Source: Symbiodinium microadriaticum
Taxonomy: Eukaryota; Sar; Dinophyceae; Suessiales; Symbiodiniaceae
DNA: 64,000 nt
Assembly: GCA_001939145.1 (NCBI GenBank)
Contig: LSRX01000548.1
Location: forward strand, 371,878 to 435,877
Direction of reading: 5' to 3'
Below the pieces are notes generated by a model. That model was given only the letters and a program-made list of their open reading frames with translations, was not told the origin of the DNA and did not search any database. The translations under genes were made by a program, and so were the position numbers. Position 1 is the first letter of the stretch. Every line of letters starts with the position of its first letter. This document shows, piece by piece, positions 1-10,037 of this stretch.

Positions 1-475
1 TTCGGACTGCAAGGGAACCATTGTGGCTGTGGCTACTGCACAAGAAGCATCTAAAGTCTACTGTCTAGTAAATAACTATATAACATCATTCCAAGTTTAC
101 TTTTAACAGCCTTCGCAGTCTGCTGCTACAGCCGCAGACCGACTGAATGATCCCAGCCAGGGCTACGAAAAAATGCTGATCACTCGCCACATTTCTACGA
201 AAGGTTGTTTCCGTTGAAAGACGCTGGCAGGAGCTGCTGGTTCCCGTTACCCCGTTCCTCCTTAAACTGGTTCCCATTACTTCCCACACCCGAACTCGAA
301 AGCCAGAGTATGAAGCTCAGTGGGTGCCGCCCGTGTCCTGCTCAGACTGTCTTTAGGCATTCACCACGACCGTGTGCTGTGACTGTGACACTGATGCGGT
401 AACTAGTTATCAGCCACATCTGTACGGTTTACGTTTATGGCAGCGGCTTGGGTGGCGTGTAAAGTAGTGCCTCTG
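1..475 (+). repeat. Long direct duplication, copy A (partner 14090-14585)
   Basis: This stretch matches 14090-14585 almost base for base in the same orientation. The main differences are scattered substitutions and one 21-bp CCAGGG-type insertion in the second copy near 14251-14271. Similarity stops just after the shared ATGGCAGCGGC, at about 470 here and 14580 there. The window begins inside the copy, so its true left edge is unknown. A pyrimidine-AG precedes the matching segment at 14093, so the duplicated piece could be genic, but I cannot identify it. Confidence 0.85.
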
Positions 476-943
476 CTCAGTTTGAATGCTTGTGCATCAA
501 ACAACAACAGCTCATGTGCTACTGCTTCAGGTTATTCTGAGTCCTTTTTTGCAGGGCGAAGCCGCTACCACAGAAACATCCTGGGGCTTTTTATGTCCTG
601 CACGAACAAGATGCCCGCCTCACCCGCTCGTACATATGCTAGAGAACTATGCCAACGCCCCCAACTTCGGCTTCACTGGAGGACTCGAGTCGGAGAGCTC
701 ATGCTTGAGAAATCACAGGGTTGGTTGGCAGACCCTGCATACTTCAATGCATGTGATATACGCTGGATCAAGATGCACCCCGGATGCATACTGGTTGAAG
801 CCAGACACTCGCCCTACCCACCGGACGAGAGACTGCTGCAAAAGTGGTGTGATTTGTACTACCCGGCCCTCAGCTCAACGCTCTGGCCGAGTTTGGCAGA
901 CCCCAGCTGCTTGGGATGCATTGATCTGCAAGCAATGGATTGA
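437..943 (+). CDS. Uncertain open reading frame, 168 codons
   Basis: An ATG-initiated frame begins at the right end of the long duplication and runs to a stop at 941-943. I do not recognise the product. It has several Cys, Trp and Tyr residues in the second half but no repeat, signal peptide or known motif. A second frame (486-1208) is also open over the same bases, and a pyrimidine tract ending in GCAG near 556 could be a splice acceptor. The real coding frame, if there is one, is therefore unresolved. The first ten codons come from the repeat rather than from gene-specific sequence, so the ATG is a poor guide to the true start. Confidence 0.2.
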   Translation: MAAAWVACKVVPLLSLNACASNNNSSCATASGYSESFFAGRSRYHRNILGLFMSCTNKMPASPARTYARELCQRPQLRLHWRTRVGELMLEKSQGWLADPAYFNACDIRWIKMHPGCILVEARHSPYPPDERLLQKWCDLYYPALSSTLWPSLADPSCLGCIDLQAMD

Positions 944-1052
944 GAGCCGCACTCCTGCCAACTGCTTGGAACAAGTGTGTATGACAAGAAAGGGCAGGCC
1001 ATGGCGGCCATGGCGTCTTGGGCGTCGCAGCCTGCTTCGGAGGCGCCGCCGT

Positions 1053-1098
1053 AGAGTGGTACTAGTAGCACTAGTAGTTCTAGTAGTACTGGTTGTAA

Positions 1099-1169
<71 letters not shown>

Positions 1170-1455
1170 ATGGTGATGAGGATGACGAGGATGCATGATG
1201 AAGGATGATGATGGATGATGATGATGGATGATGGTGGTGGATTGAGGCGCCAGGTGGTTGGTAGGGGGCGGGGGTGGCTAGTAGTAGTAGTACCTTGCTT
1301 CCTACTACTACCTACTACTACCACTCACTACTAACTAAAACTAAGCGTCGACAGGTCGCAGGACCGGGGTAAATGGTGATTGGACCATGCCCTCAGGTAG
1401 CGACCCAAACGGCGCAACATAGTAGTACTAGTAGTACTAGTGGTACTAGTAGCCT
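1053..1455 (+). repeat. AGT/TACTAAC element, copy 1, with expanded trinucleotide array
   Basis: It begins with TAGTGGTACTAGTAG-type sequence, continues into a pure (AGT)n array at about 1096-1168 and a GATG-rich tract to about 1250. It then enters the conserved core: ACCTTGCTTCC, TACTACTACC repeats, CACTCACTACTAAC at 1322, GTCGACAGGTCGCAGGACC, and ATGGTGATTGGACCATGCCC at 1373. It ends in TAGTACTAG repeats by 1455. Long ORFs on either strand here are trinucleotide artefacts (poly-Val, poly-Thr) and should not be annotated. Confidence 0.85.
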
Positions 1456-1520
1456 TAAACATTAAACTGGACTGGGATGATGGAGCCGTTTTGCTGGAAG
1501 CTCTGAGATTGTAGGCCTAG

Positions 1521-3002
1521 ATGTCGCGCAGCATTCATGTTTCTGTTTCGCTCCTCAGCGGCCGCACGATAAGCATGGAAGCGACCGAAGACGAGTCTGC
1601 TGAAGTTTTGTCGCAAAGAGCTCAGAAGCTGCTGGGAGTCGGCAAAGGGCGTCTGCAAGGCTTGACCTCACCTCTGCGCGAGGGCGACTCGCTGGTCTTC
1701 GAGGTTCGCAGCACTCGCGTGGCAGCTAGCAACTTGGCTTTTGCGGCCATCTTTGGAGATGGCTCGGTCATGACCTACGGCGATCCGAAGTCCGGCGGAG
1801 ACTGCAGCTCCGTGGAAGAACAGCTCCGAGGAGTGCGGGAGATCGCGGCGACCGACTACGCCTTCGCTGCAATCCTCGAGGATGGCTCTGTCGTGGTCTG
1901 GGGAGACGATGACGCCGGCGGGGACTGCAGCGCCGTCCAGGAACAGCTCACAAACGTGAGAGAAATCGCCGCGAACCAGGAAGCCTTTGCTGCCATCCGC
2001 ATGGATGGATCGGTAGTGACCTGGGGGAACGATTATACGGGCGGGGACTGCAGCGTGGTCCAGGAACAGCTCGCAAACGTGAGAGAAATCGTCGCGAGCG
2101 AGGAGGCCTTTGCTGCCATCCGCATGGATGGATCGGTAGTGATCTGGGGGAACGAGTGCATGGGCGGGGACTGCAGTGACGTCCAGGAGCAGCTGCAGGA
2201 TGTCCAGCGAATCGCAAAAAGTCGTTACTCTTTTGCCGCCATCCGCCTGGACGGCTCAGTAGTGACCTGGGGCGACCCCAGTGCTGGGGGGGACAGCAGC
2301 GCGGTGCGGGAACAGCTTGAAAATGTGTGGCAGATTCGTGGATCTCTCTATGCCTTCGCGGCCATTCGATGGGATGGGACTGTGGTTACCTGGGGAGCTC
2401 CGGAACACAGTGGCTTCAACAGCGGCGAAGTGCAGGATCTCCTGAAGAATGTGACGGAGATCCAGGCCTCGGGCTATGCCTTCGCGGCGATCCGAGCGGA
2501 CCGATCCGTCGTCACCTGGGGCCTTGCGGATTATGGTGGCGACAGCAGCGCAGTCCAGGGTCAGCTCAAAGGTGTGAGAGAGATCGCCGCCGGCTTTGGC
2601 GCTTTCGCAGCCATCACCTCGGATTCCGTGGTGACGTGGGGCGGAGAGCGTTTTGGCGGCGACAGCCGTGCAGTCCAGGGTCAGCTCAAAGGCGTGAGAA
2701 AGATCGCCGCGTGCTGCAGCGCTTTCGCAGCCATCACCTCGGATTCCGTGGTGTCGTGGGGTGGAAAGAGTATGCCCGACTTCGAGCTGAGCGACGTGGT
2801 GGATATCCAAAGCACCGAGGATGGTTGCGTGGCCAACCACCTTGACGGGAGCGTTAGCCAGTGGGGCGATCCATTGGAGGGTAGCAGCATCGAGACCGTG
2901 CAGGATCAGCTAAAGAACGTCCAACACATCCAGGCGAACGGCGCATCGTTTGCAGCCGTGCTGGCAGACGGAACGGTGGTCTGCTGGGGAAGGGAGTTTT
3001 GA
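1521..3002 (+). CDS. Ubiquitin-like N-terminus plus WG-repeat (RCC1/HERC-like) protein
   Basis: A 493-residue single-exon ORF with an ATG start and a TGA stop. Residues 1-60 look like a ubiquitin-like beta-grasp fold: alternating hydrophobics, a central amphipathic helix and a GDSLVFEV ending. From about residue 70 there are eleven tandem repeats of roughly 38-40 residues. Each has FAAIxxDGSVVTWGD followed by GGDxSxVQxQLxxVxxI. The DG..V.WG signature is that of RCC1-like beta-propeller blades. Dinoflagellates encode many such proteins, usually annotated as HERC-like, but no HECT domain is present here, so ubiquitin-ligase activity is not supported. A protein-protein interaction role is the cautious inference. 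Repeats 3 and 4 are nearly identical at DNA level, suggesting recent internal duplication; repeats 8 and 9 have a one-residue deletion in the WG segment. Confidence 0.85.
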   Translation: MSRSIHVSVSLLSGRTISMEATEDESAEVLSQRAQKLLGVGKGRLQGLTSPLREGDSLVFEVRSTRVAASNLAFAAIFGDGSVMTYGDPKSGGDCSSVEEQLRGVREIAATDYAFAAILEDGSVVVWGDDDAGGDCSAVQEQLTNVREIAANQEAFAAIRMDGSVVTWGNDYTGGDCSVVQEQLANVREIVASEEAFAAIRMDGSVVIWGNECMGGDCSDVQEQLQDVQRIAKSRYSFAAIRLDGSVVTWGDPSAGGDSSAVREQLENVWQIRGSLYAFAAIRWDGTVVTWGAPEHSGFNSGEVQDLLKNVTEIQASGYAFAAIRADRSVVTWGLADYGGDSSAVQGQLKGVREIAAGFGAFAAITSDSVVTWGGERFGGDSRAVQGQLKGVRKIAACCSAFAAITSDSVVSWGGKSMPDFELSDVVDIQSTEDGCVANHLDGSVSQWGDPLEGSSIETVQDQLKNVQHIQANGASFAAVLADGTVVCWGREF

Positions 3003-3125
3003 GCGATCCGCTTCTCGGCATGAAAAAGACTCCATGCAGAGCTCAGAGCGCTGCAGGTAAGTGCGCGGTAGCTGCAAGTAGACACACCTTCTTCCTGCCG
3101 GGCGCTGATGCTCAGTTTTGGTGAG

Positions 3126-3547
3126 CTTAACACCTCTAAAACCTAAGACCCCTAAAATCCCTAAAGCCTAAAACCTAAATCCGGAGACTGCCGCGCCCTC
3201 CGCTCCTGAGACCGCCGAGCCCTCCGAACCCTTAGAGCATACACCCAAATCGCCCGAATCCTCGACAGTCCACGACCTCGACCACAAAGAATCAGTTGAA
3301 GACCATCAACCCGTAACCCTTAACCCTAAACCCTAAACCGTGTGCCAAAGGATCTTCAACCTTGTGGGTGCCGCCCACACCACGAGGGTGACGAGTTCCA
3401 CAGCTGTTGGTGCCTCTGTCCGAGCGGTCATGCCTCCTTCCCGAAAGAGGACAGGCTGTGGATGATTAACAGCAGCCAGAGTGATCAGATAAGGTATCCC
3501 AGTTTAAGCCCGAAGGACCTTGGATGACCATGTTGACCTGTCCGTGG
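3126..3547 (+). repeat. Mosaic duplication block, copy A (partner 12443-13090)
   Basis: Starts with CTTAACACCTCTAAAACC and contains CCTAAA-rich sequence, an interstitial telomere-like TAACCCTAAACCC tract near 3318-3340 and a GTGCCAAAGGATCTTCAACC segment. It ends at CTGTCCGTGG. The partner carries about 226 extra bases (12548-12779). A third, short copy of the left end lies at 16635-16690. Confidence 0.8.
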
Positions 3548-3753
3548 CCGTGGCTTCGTTGATCCCGGGCTCAGGATCTTCGAAGGACAGCTGGGCCATT
3601 GGGGATTCATTGTTTCTGTTCTGTCTTCTGATCGTGACTGCTGCTAGCCTTTCGGTTTGCAGAGCTCCGTCACATGTCCTTGCAATTAATGCAGCCACGA
3701 GTTCATTTGCAGATTCAGATTCAATTAGTAAAACTTGGAACAGCCACTTCGCA

Positions 3754-4089
3754 ATGTTCCAAGTTGTGCGCTCTATAGAAGAGCGGGAGAGCCGACTTCA
3801 ACGTCGGCCGAAGCCGAAGCGGACGCAAAAGCCTCCAGTGCCGGTTTTCCAGAAGTTGCAGGTGAAGGCTAAGGCTCGCCGGCGGTTCCCAAAGGGATAT
3901 TTCGGGACGCGAGATCTTGCAAAGATGATGGATGCCAGACTGATAAGTCTGCAGCAGGTGATCCGGTCCTGTTTGGAGCTCTCCGTCTCGAAGTCAGCAG
4001 CTGCAGCACATCTGCTAACTCGAATTGAGAAATTGCTCAGCAAGCACGAGCGGTTGGAGATGGGTTCTGAAGACTGCTGCCAGCAGTAA
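3754..4089 (+). CDS. Unrecognised basic protein segment, probable exon
   Basis: The reading frame is open from about 3520 to the stop at 4087-4089, but the first ATG is at 3754 and gives 111 residues. Residues 10-45 are strongly basic (RRPKPKRTQKPP, then KAKARRR). The C-terminal half is predicted helical, with regularly spaced Leu, and ends ERLEMGSEDCCQQ. The open frame upstream of 3754 includes a hydrophobic stretch and may be real exon sequence entered by splicing. Its first bases belong to the duplicated block that ends at 3547. The basic character would suit nucleic-acid or nucleolar association, but no domain is recognisable. Confidence 0.4.
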   Translation: MFQVVRSIEERESRLQRRPKPKRTQKPPVPVFQKLQVKAKARRRFPKGYFGTRDLAKMMDARLISLQQVIRSCLELSVSKSAAAAHLLTRIEKLLSKHERLEMGSEDCCQQ

Positions 4090-5003
4090 GCTGAATCCTG
4101 GGTGTTGTTTGGGGGCCTTGGCCTGCGATGAGTTTGGGGCACTGGACTTCACTGGACCAAGTAAGATGTGAGCCGATGTTCCGTGATGGGCTTTGCTTTT
4201 GATTGCTTGGCGATTTTAGCTGGACTCTAGCTTTCTTAAAAGCTGAGACGTCCGAACTTATTGCAAGGACTGCTTTGTGAGGATGGAGCAAAATGAGACG
4301 TATGGTAGGGGGGGTTTGTGCTTCGCCGTCTGGTTGTTTGGATTGGTCCTGGTCTGGTCCGGTGAGGCATGGCCACAGTGGTGTTTTGCTTCCAGTACAC
4401 GCACTCTAGCCGTGAGGGCCGTGAGGGGGCATGGCTCTACTTGCATAACACGTCTTCGGTATCATTCTATCGTAAGACAAGCACCTGGCCTTCACTTCAT
4501 TTCTTGTTTTCTTTAGGATTCTTATCTCTTAAGTTCATTATATATATACTTAGTTCGACATTCGGGGCGCACGTGCTGCTGTTGCTGAAGTGCATAGTAT
4601 AGGCAAATGCCGAGTGCAGTTCAGAAGCGCTTCGCCGACTCACATGCTGTGGATCAAGCAGCCTAGCTTAAGGGACAAGTTCAGGACCGGATGTGGCACA
4701 TAAACAGTGACAGAAAGATCTCAGCCCCTCAATCCATCGCCTAGGGCTCTGTCAGTTCACTTTTTGTTGCAAGTTGTTTGCCCGGTGAGATCTTTACGCG
4801 GCACTGTGCTTCGACTATGTAAAACATGGCATATTCAACGCCCACATAAGGATCTCACGATTTCTTGTCCGTACTAGTTAATGAGGACCACATGAAAGAT
4901 ACCACCGAGCCAAATACGTGACCTGAAACCGCCAGTAGGATCTTTATATGCGTAGCTAGAGGTGTTACCAAAGGGATAACTGGCTTGTGGCAGCCAAGCG
5001 CTC
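4090..5003. other. No gene recognised
   Basis: Sequence of ordinary complexity between two plausible coding regions. Short ORFs near 4277-4602 overlap in several frames and look like chance. It may hold the 3' end of the upstream gene and the 5' region of the next one. Confidence 0.5.
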
Positions 5004-6146
5004 ATGGCAACGTTTCCTTTTAATCATTCGATGTCGGCCCTTCCCATTATTCCGACAATGACGCCAGAGCTGCTTGTGGCACTGCAGAGAACGTGCCAGG
5101 CGAATCGGTCGGAAAGGCTCTTCAACGTCTGCAGCACTGACTTGGGCTTGAGTGGTCAGTGGGGCTTCGCGGCAGTGAATCGAGCATTCGAAGCTTGGAT
5201 TCATCTTGAGCAATTGGGAGCAGATGTGATGTCCATGGGGAGGTCGTTCGATTTCTGTGACAGGGACAAGTTGGACAAAGCTCTCAAGAACGTGAAGGTG
5301 TTGCTGCGCAACCGAGTGGTGTGGCAAACCATGGGTCTATTCCGCACGATGACGGACACTCAGGTGATGATGGACTACCTGAAGTTCAAAGTGGACAATT
5401 CGGTGCCACGACACCGCAGGAACGACTTGACATCGCAGCTGAAGAACGCCATCTACAAGGCGCAGTCTCATGTCTTGCTTGAAGTCATGAGCAACCCCAA
5501 CAGCTGGGCGAGATTTTCCAGTACCTTGTGCGTCAAGTTCTACCAAGATGACGAAATGCAGGACGTGGTGCATCTCCTTTGCGAGAATTTCACTTTGAGT
5601 CTGCAGCATCTGTACCCGAGCTTGATGGCAGTTCCGCACATAGTCAACGCGGCTCTGGACCGAAGCCCAGCGCAGGCTGTGCCACGGAATGACTGCATGG
5701 ACAAGCTGAGGAACCTGTTGGGCTTTCCCGACTTTTTGGAGCCTGTTATTCAGTTGCTCAACCAAAGCAACGAAGCGAGCTTGCTTCAAATCCAGCACTC
5801 TGTTGCTGCCTGGGCTCGTGTAAACAACGATGTCGAGGGAAGTGGGCTGCTTTCGCGCGACGACGGGAAACGCAAGTTCCGAAAGCTCGACACCCTCCTA
5901 CGGGAAGAGATCCTCTGTACCTGCTATGCCTTCCTGGGCAAGGACGCTCTTACAGACTTTGCTCTCGTTGCTCAGCTGATTCGTGAGCAATGCGAGGCCA
6001 AGAGGGACATGCCCTGGCTGAACATGGAGTACCTCTTGCGCAAGCTTCAGACAAGCCATGCTGAGTTGTGTCCTGCGGCGGAGTTCATCCTGTCCCCGAA
6101 TTGTTGGTCGAGGACCCTCGAGGTGCTGCTGCGGAGAGCGGATTAG
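5004..6146 (+). CDS. Unrecognised 380-residue helical protein
   Basis: A long intronless ORF with an ATG start and TAG stop, and codon use like that of the WG-repeat gene. The product is rich in Leu, Val, Ala and charged residues and is predicted mostly alpha-helical. There is no signal peptide, transmembrane segment, Cys cluster or internal repeat. Visible landmarks are LNQSNEASLLQIQHSVAAW around residue 255 and a C-terminal WSRTLEVLLRRAD. I cannot place it in a family. Length, sustained open frame and protein-like composition on the + strand make it a likely real gene, perhaps a retroposed intronless copy as is common in dinoflagellates. The first two Met (residues 1 and 10) are both possible starts. 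Confidence 0.65.
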   Translation: MATFPFNHSMSALPIIPTMTPELLVALQRTCQANRSERLFNVCSTDLGLSGQWGFAAVNRAFEAWIHLEQLGADVMSMGRSFDFCDRDKLDKALKNVKVLLRNRVVWQTMGLFRTMTDTQVMMDYLKFKVDNSVPRHRRNDLTSQLKNAIYKAQSHVLLEVMSNPNSWARFSSTLCVKFYQDDEMQDVVHLLCENFTLSLQHLYPSLMAVPHIVNAALDRSPAQAVPRNDCMDKLRNLLGFPDFLEPVIQLLNQSNEASLLQIQHSVAAWARVNNDVEGSGLLSRDDGKRKFRKLDTLLREEILCTCYAFLGKDALTDFALVAQLIREQCEAKRDMPWLNMEYLLRKLQTSHAELCPAAEFILSPNCWSRTLEVLLRRAD

Positions 6147-6239
6147 GCTCAGCGTATGAATGGATCCGTCATGGACCCTGGAATGCAAGCTGAAGAAAAT
6201 GTCGCAGTGGGCTTTCGGTGGGCCCCCGGAAGAAGGGCT

Positions 6240-6720
6240 TAAAAGGTTTAGGGTTTAGGGGTTCAGGGTGGAGGTTGTATATACACCCATAGACCCTAAA
6301 CCTAAACCTGCAAACCCTAAGACACAAGCCCCAAACCCAAAAAACGTAACCCCCAACCCCAATCCTTCATTCCAGGCCCGGGAGAAGCTAATATAGTTCC
6401 AAGCCCTCCAAGCCTAATCTCTAAAATACCGCAAACCCAGCCTAAACCCTCAAACCCCGAACCCTCAAACCCTGAAGCCTCCAGCCCAGCCTGAGGCCCC
6501 TCAAGCCATTGAGCTACCAATCCTCTAATGCAAGACTTTCTGCAAGTGTAGGAAAGTCAGAAGATATGAGAAATACTTCCCCCCCCCGGAATAGCCAGAA
6601 GCTAGGCTTGCCTATATGTATATTACCTTTGCACTGCATGGGGTTTAGCCCAGTTTCGACTTCTATATATAGGGTAGGGCTTCAGGGCCTTGTATAGGGC
6701 CGTATAGGGCCTGAGGGCCT
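6240..6720. repeat. Degenerate telomere-like CCCTAAA/TTTAGGG tracts
   Basis: TTTAGGGTTTAGGGG at about 6247 is followed by inverted-strand CCCTAAACC, AAACCCC and CCTAAACCC variants to about 6500 and by AGGGCC-rich sequence to 6720. The seven-base plant-type telomere unit is clear but never forms a long perfect array. The inversion of strand within 60 bp is notable. Confidence 0.65.
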
Positions 6721-7740
6721 ATAGCAGTTGCGGTTTTTACTTTTGCAGGGGCTACTTCTTTTAATTGCCGTGCAGAGTGCAGGGATTCTGATCATCTGAT
6801 CCACAATTAGTCACAATAGTAGCGCAAAAGTCAGAAACCAAACAGAAGAAACAGGCAAGCCGTTAAAGCCCTTACTTATGCCGTTATGCCTGTCGCAAAT
6901 CGCAAACACAAGACGTGAGTCAGCCTGACTCCGAGTCTCCGAGTCCTGAGTCAGACCTGAGCCCAAAAACCCACAAAGCCAAAGAGAAAACGACGCCCAA
7001 AGTCATTAAGTCCTGTCAGCTTGAGTTTTTGCAACGGACAGATGCCAATGAGTTGTCAGTGTCGAGTGTCGTGTCAGTATCCAGACAATCTTTGCGAGGA
7101 CTCTGCTGTGGCTTCCAGACGGGCCAAGCAGCCACGCATCGCTGGGACCTCGGACCGATGTTGGTTATCCAGATGTGATGCGGGTCACAAGCCCGACAAG
7201 TGTGCTTGATCAGTATCCTTGGGCCAAAAGGCTGGGCATCTTTTAGCTAATGTTGCATCATCATGTCAGATTCAGCCATGCCAGCCCGAAGTGTTGCAAC
7301 CAGGTTCTTGCAAGCTTCCGTGCAAGCTTGGGGAAAGGATTATGTAGTGGATGGCCTTTCAATGATGAGCTGGAAGCTCTCAAGCACGTTTTCGGGCATG
7401 GGATGCTTCGAGAGTGCTGCTCTAGCTCAGCCTTGTCGTGTATTGCGCTGGAGATCAGTCTGTATTCTCGTGTGAGGGACAAGCCTTCTGCAACTTAGGT
7501 TCGTGAGCACGCGCGGGTTTTCCTTCGTTCAGCTCTGGACTTCGACACGAAGGCGCAGCAAGTGCTGCACGCAACGTTTCCTGGGAGATATGTGTCACTA
7601 ATTTGCATTATGCTGGTTGGCCTCAATGTCCCACACCTTTTGGGTATGTTGCTTTTGGGGCTTGGTTCAAGGTAGTTTCTCAAATTTGCGGAGCCCTGCG
7701 TTTCGGATCCGGCATGTAAACTGCAGCTCTGGCAGCTCTG
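6721..7740. other. No gene recognised; GAGTC-rich patch and short ORFs
   Basis: Contains a GAGTC/GACTC-rich patch near 6915-6960 and several short overlapping ORFs (6915-7178, 7250-7498) without recognisable products. I see no splice-flanked exon that I trust. Confidence 0.4.
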
Positions 7741-7780
7741 CACCAAACCCTAAAGTTTAGGGTTTCGGGGTTTAGGGTTC
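7741..7780 (+). repeat. Telomere-like TTTAGGG patch
   Basis: ACCCTAAAGTTTAGGGTTTC followed by GGGGTTTAGGGTTC: both strands of the seven-base unit meet head to head within 35 bp, just upstream of the AGT/TACTAAC tandem block. Confidence 0.6.
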
Positions 7781-7848
7781 AGAGAAGCCTAAAGCGGTTC
7801 AGTGCATTCGTGGTCTTCTTTGAGGCTTCTCTTTGCTTCGTCGTGTCG

Positions 7849-8556
7849 CTTGCTTCCTACTACTACCTACTACTACCACTCACGACGCACGACTAACTAA
7901 AACTAAGCGTCGACAGGTCGACAGGTCGCAGGACCGGGGTAAATGGTGATTGGACCATGCCCTCAGGAAGCGACGCAAACGGCGCAACATAGTAGTACTA
8001 GTAGTACTAGTGGTACTAGTAGCACTAGTAGTTCTAGTAGTACTGGTTGTAATAGTAGTAGTAGTAGTCGTAGTAGTAGTAGTAGTAGTAGTACCTTGCT
8101 TCCTACTGCCTACTACTACCTACTACTACCACTCACTACTAACTAAAACTAAGCGTCGACAGGTCGCAGGACCGGGGTAAATGGTGATTGGACCATGCCC
8201 TCAGGTAGCGACCCAAACGGCGCAACATAGTAGTACTAGTAGTACTAGTGGTACTAGTAGCACTAGTAGTACTAGTAGTACTGGTTGTAATAGTAGTAGT
8301 AGTAGTCGTAGTAGTAGTAGTAGTAGTAGTACCTTGCTTCCTACTGCCTACTACTACCTACTACTACCACTCACTACTAACTAAAACTAAGCGTCGACAG
8401 GTCGCAGGACCGGGGTAAATGGTGATTGGACCATGCCCTCAGGTAGCGACCCAAACGGCGCAACATAGTAGTACTAGTAGTACTAGTGGTACTAGTAGCA
8501 CTAGTAGTACTAGTAGTAGTTGTAGTAGTAGTAGTAGTAGTAGTAGTAGAGCAGAA
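7849..8556 (+). repeat. AGT/TACTAAC element, copies 2-4, tandem with 238-bp period
   Basis: Three tandem units. The landmark ATGGTGATTGGACCATGCCC lies at 7943, 8181 and 8419, an exact 238-bp period. Each unit runs TACTACTACC, ACTAACTAAAACTAAG, GTCGACAGGTCGCAGGACC, the ATGGTGATTGG core, GGCGCAACATAG, TAGTACTAG repeats, GGTTGTAATAG, a short (AGT)n array, then ACCTTGCTTCC into the next unit. The first unit is variant (CACGACGCACGACTAAC and a duplicated GTCGACAG). The third ends in (AGT)n at about 8550. Translations are Ser/Val-rich artefacts. Confidence 0.9.
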
Positions 8557-9240
8557 GCCCAGTCCAGCGGTGAGCCTGTGAGCCGTAGCAGCATATCTTT
8601 GCCAAAGCCCAATTGCCCAGGTGCGAAGATGCAGCCAGAAGATGGGGATGATGAATCTCTTCGGAGGTGCCGGGAGAAACACAAGGACAGTGGCCGTGGG
8701 TCCAACTGGGCCGCGTCCTTGGCGGCCGTTGTGTTGACTTCGCCTAAACTTCTAAACCCTAAAGGCCCTAAACCCCTGTTTGGGGCTTGGTGTCAGAATC
8801 CTGTTGAGTTTGGTTTCGGGATTAGAAATTAGGACTGATTAGGACTGGGATCGGGCCCGGGCGCGCAGTTCTGAAGTTCTGATTGTGATCTGAGTGAAGT
8901 TCAGAGTTCTGAAGGGCAGATTCTCAGAGGTTGAGGTAGGTAAGGGTTGAGGTTAGGGTAGTGAAGATTCCAGATTCATGATTCACGGGGTGTCGTTAGT
9001 ATGGTTTTCGGGGCCTTCTGGGTTTAGGTCGATCTTGATTTCTGAGCAAGGCAGATTCAGGCAGATGAACAATTGTTTTCAGTTTTCATGTCTTGCCTTT
9101 GCAGCATATCAGCATGTCAGTGAGTGTTGTTTGGCAGAGCAGTGCTTGATGATTCTATTGCATTGACCGCAGCCTTTTGCCACTGGAGCGGCGCAATAAG
9201 GAATGTACCACAACTCCCATAGTTTAGGATCCTTAAGGCA
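8557..9240. other. No gene recognised
   Basis: Unique-looking sequence continues from the AGT block (to about 8740), then a CCCTAAA-like patch at 8752-8775 and GTTCAGAGTTCTGAAG-type short repeats near 8870-8920. No convincing exon. Confidence 0.4.
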
Positions 9241-9247
9241 ATGCAGG

Positions 9248-9310
9248 ATATACATACATACATACATACATACATACATGCATGCATGCATGCATACATA
9301 CATACATACA
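9248..9310. repeat. CATA/GCAT tetranucleotide microsatellite
   Basis: (ATAC)n flanks a central ATGCATGCATGCATGCAT core. The core is self-complementary, so the whole tract can form a hairpin. It ends 23 bp before the ATG at 9333. Confidence 0.9.
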
Positions 9311-9332
9311 CCACTGGAGCTAGTCTGGAGTC

Positions 9333-10037
9333 ATGGAGGCCAACACCAAGCTCTGCGTCTTCTTCAACACGAGACAAGGATGCAAGCGCGGCAAGCATTG
9401 CAAGTATGTCCATATTAACAGGCGAGGCGAGACGCTGTCAACTGGTGTGGAAGATACATATCGACGGCGCCTTATACATTGGCTCCAGTCTGTCGGTTCA
9501 AGCACCAAGCTCTCTCGAGTATCTGTCCTTCAGCCGCCGACAGAGAGCACGACCTCCTGGCTGAGCATTGAGTGCCAACCGCAGCGAATGGCCTTGCCAG
9601 AGACATATGCAGCCCAGCGCTGCAGGTACGTCACCCTGCCAAATAGAACCACACTCTATGCGGCCGGGGCGGACGCGCCAAGCGTCCTTTACCACTTCAC
9701 AACGCTGACTGGTGCCCTCTCGATTTTGCGGGATGGTCACTTGAGAAATTCATTTAGGCATAAGCCGCCGGGCGTTTACGGCTGTCGTGATCAACTTGCT
9801 ACATTTTACGACAGAGGCGGCCTGGTCCACTACAAGCCCATTGCATTTCTGGTGAGCGCGAAATCCACCAAGGCAATGGACTGGAGTGAAGAGGTTCCCA
9901 CTGGAGCTATTCTGCAAATAAAGAGATCAGTGCATGAGTTTGTGGTGAACAGCAACAGCACTGAGATCTTCAGAGAACTTCAGAGTGGACCTGGATCAAA
10001 GAATCTTGAGTGCGTGGCTACAGCAACAGCAGCTTGA
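9333..10037 (+). CDS. CCCH zinc-finger protein with ADP-ribosyltransferase-like domain
   Basis: A 234-residue intronless ORF with an ATG. Residues 8-27 form a C-x8-C-x5-C-x3-H zinc finger (CVFFNTRQGCKRGKHCKYVH), the spacing of RNA-binding CCCH fingers. From about residue 120 the sequence LYHFTTLTGALSILRDGHLR, then HKPPGVYGC and LATFYDRGG, resembles the start of ART-fold enzymes of the PARP/DarT/Tpt1 superfamily: an H-x-T motif, a helix ending in G, then a VY strand. A catalytic Glu cannot be assigned by eye, so activity is uncertain. The last 12 codons run into sequence belonging to the next gene's 5' end, and the stop lies inside that gene. The native C-terminus may therefore be lost, fused or spliced. 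The zinc finger is solid; the ART call is inference. Confidence 0.65.
   Translation: MEANTKLCVFFNTRQGCKRGKHCKYVHINRRGETLSTGVEDTYRRRLIHWLQSVGSSTKLSRVSVLQPPTESTTSWLSIECQPQRMALPETYAAQRCRYVTLPNRTTLYAAGADAPSVLYHFTTLTGALSILRDGHLRNSFRHKPPGVYGCRDQLATFYDRGGLVHYKPIAFLVSAKSTKAMDWSEEVPTGAILQIKRSVHEFVVNSNSTEIFRELQSGPGSKNLECVATATAA

Noticed and set aside
1094..1324. Poly-Val/poly-Ser/poly-Thr ORFs over AGT arrays on both strands (also at 7943-8682 and 16169-16540)
   Set aside because: They are translations of trinucleotide microsatellites in all frames, with no independent coding sequence.
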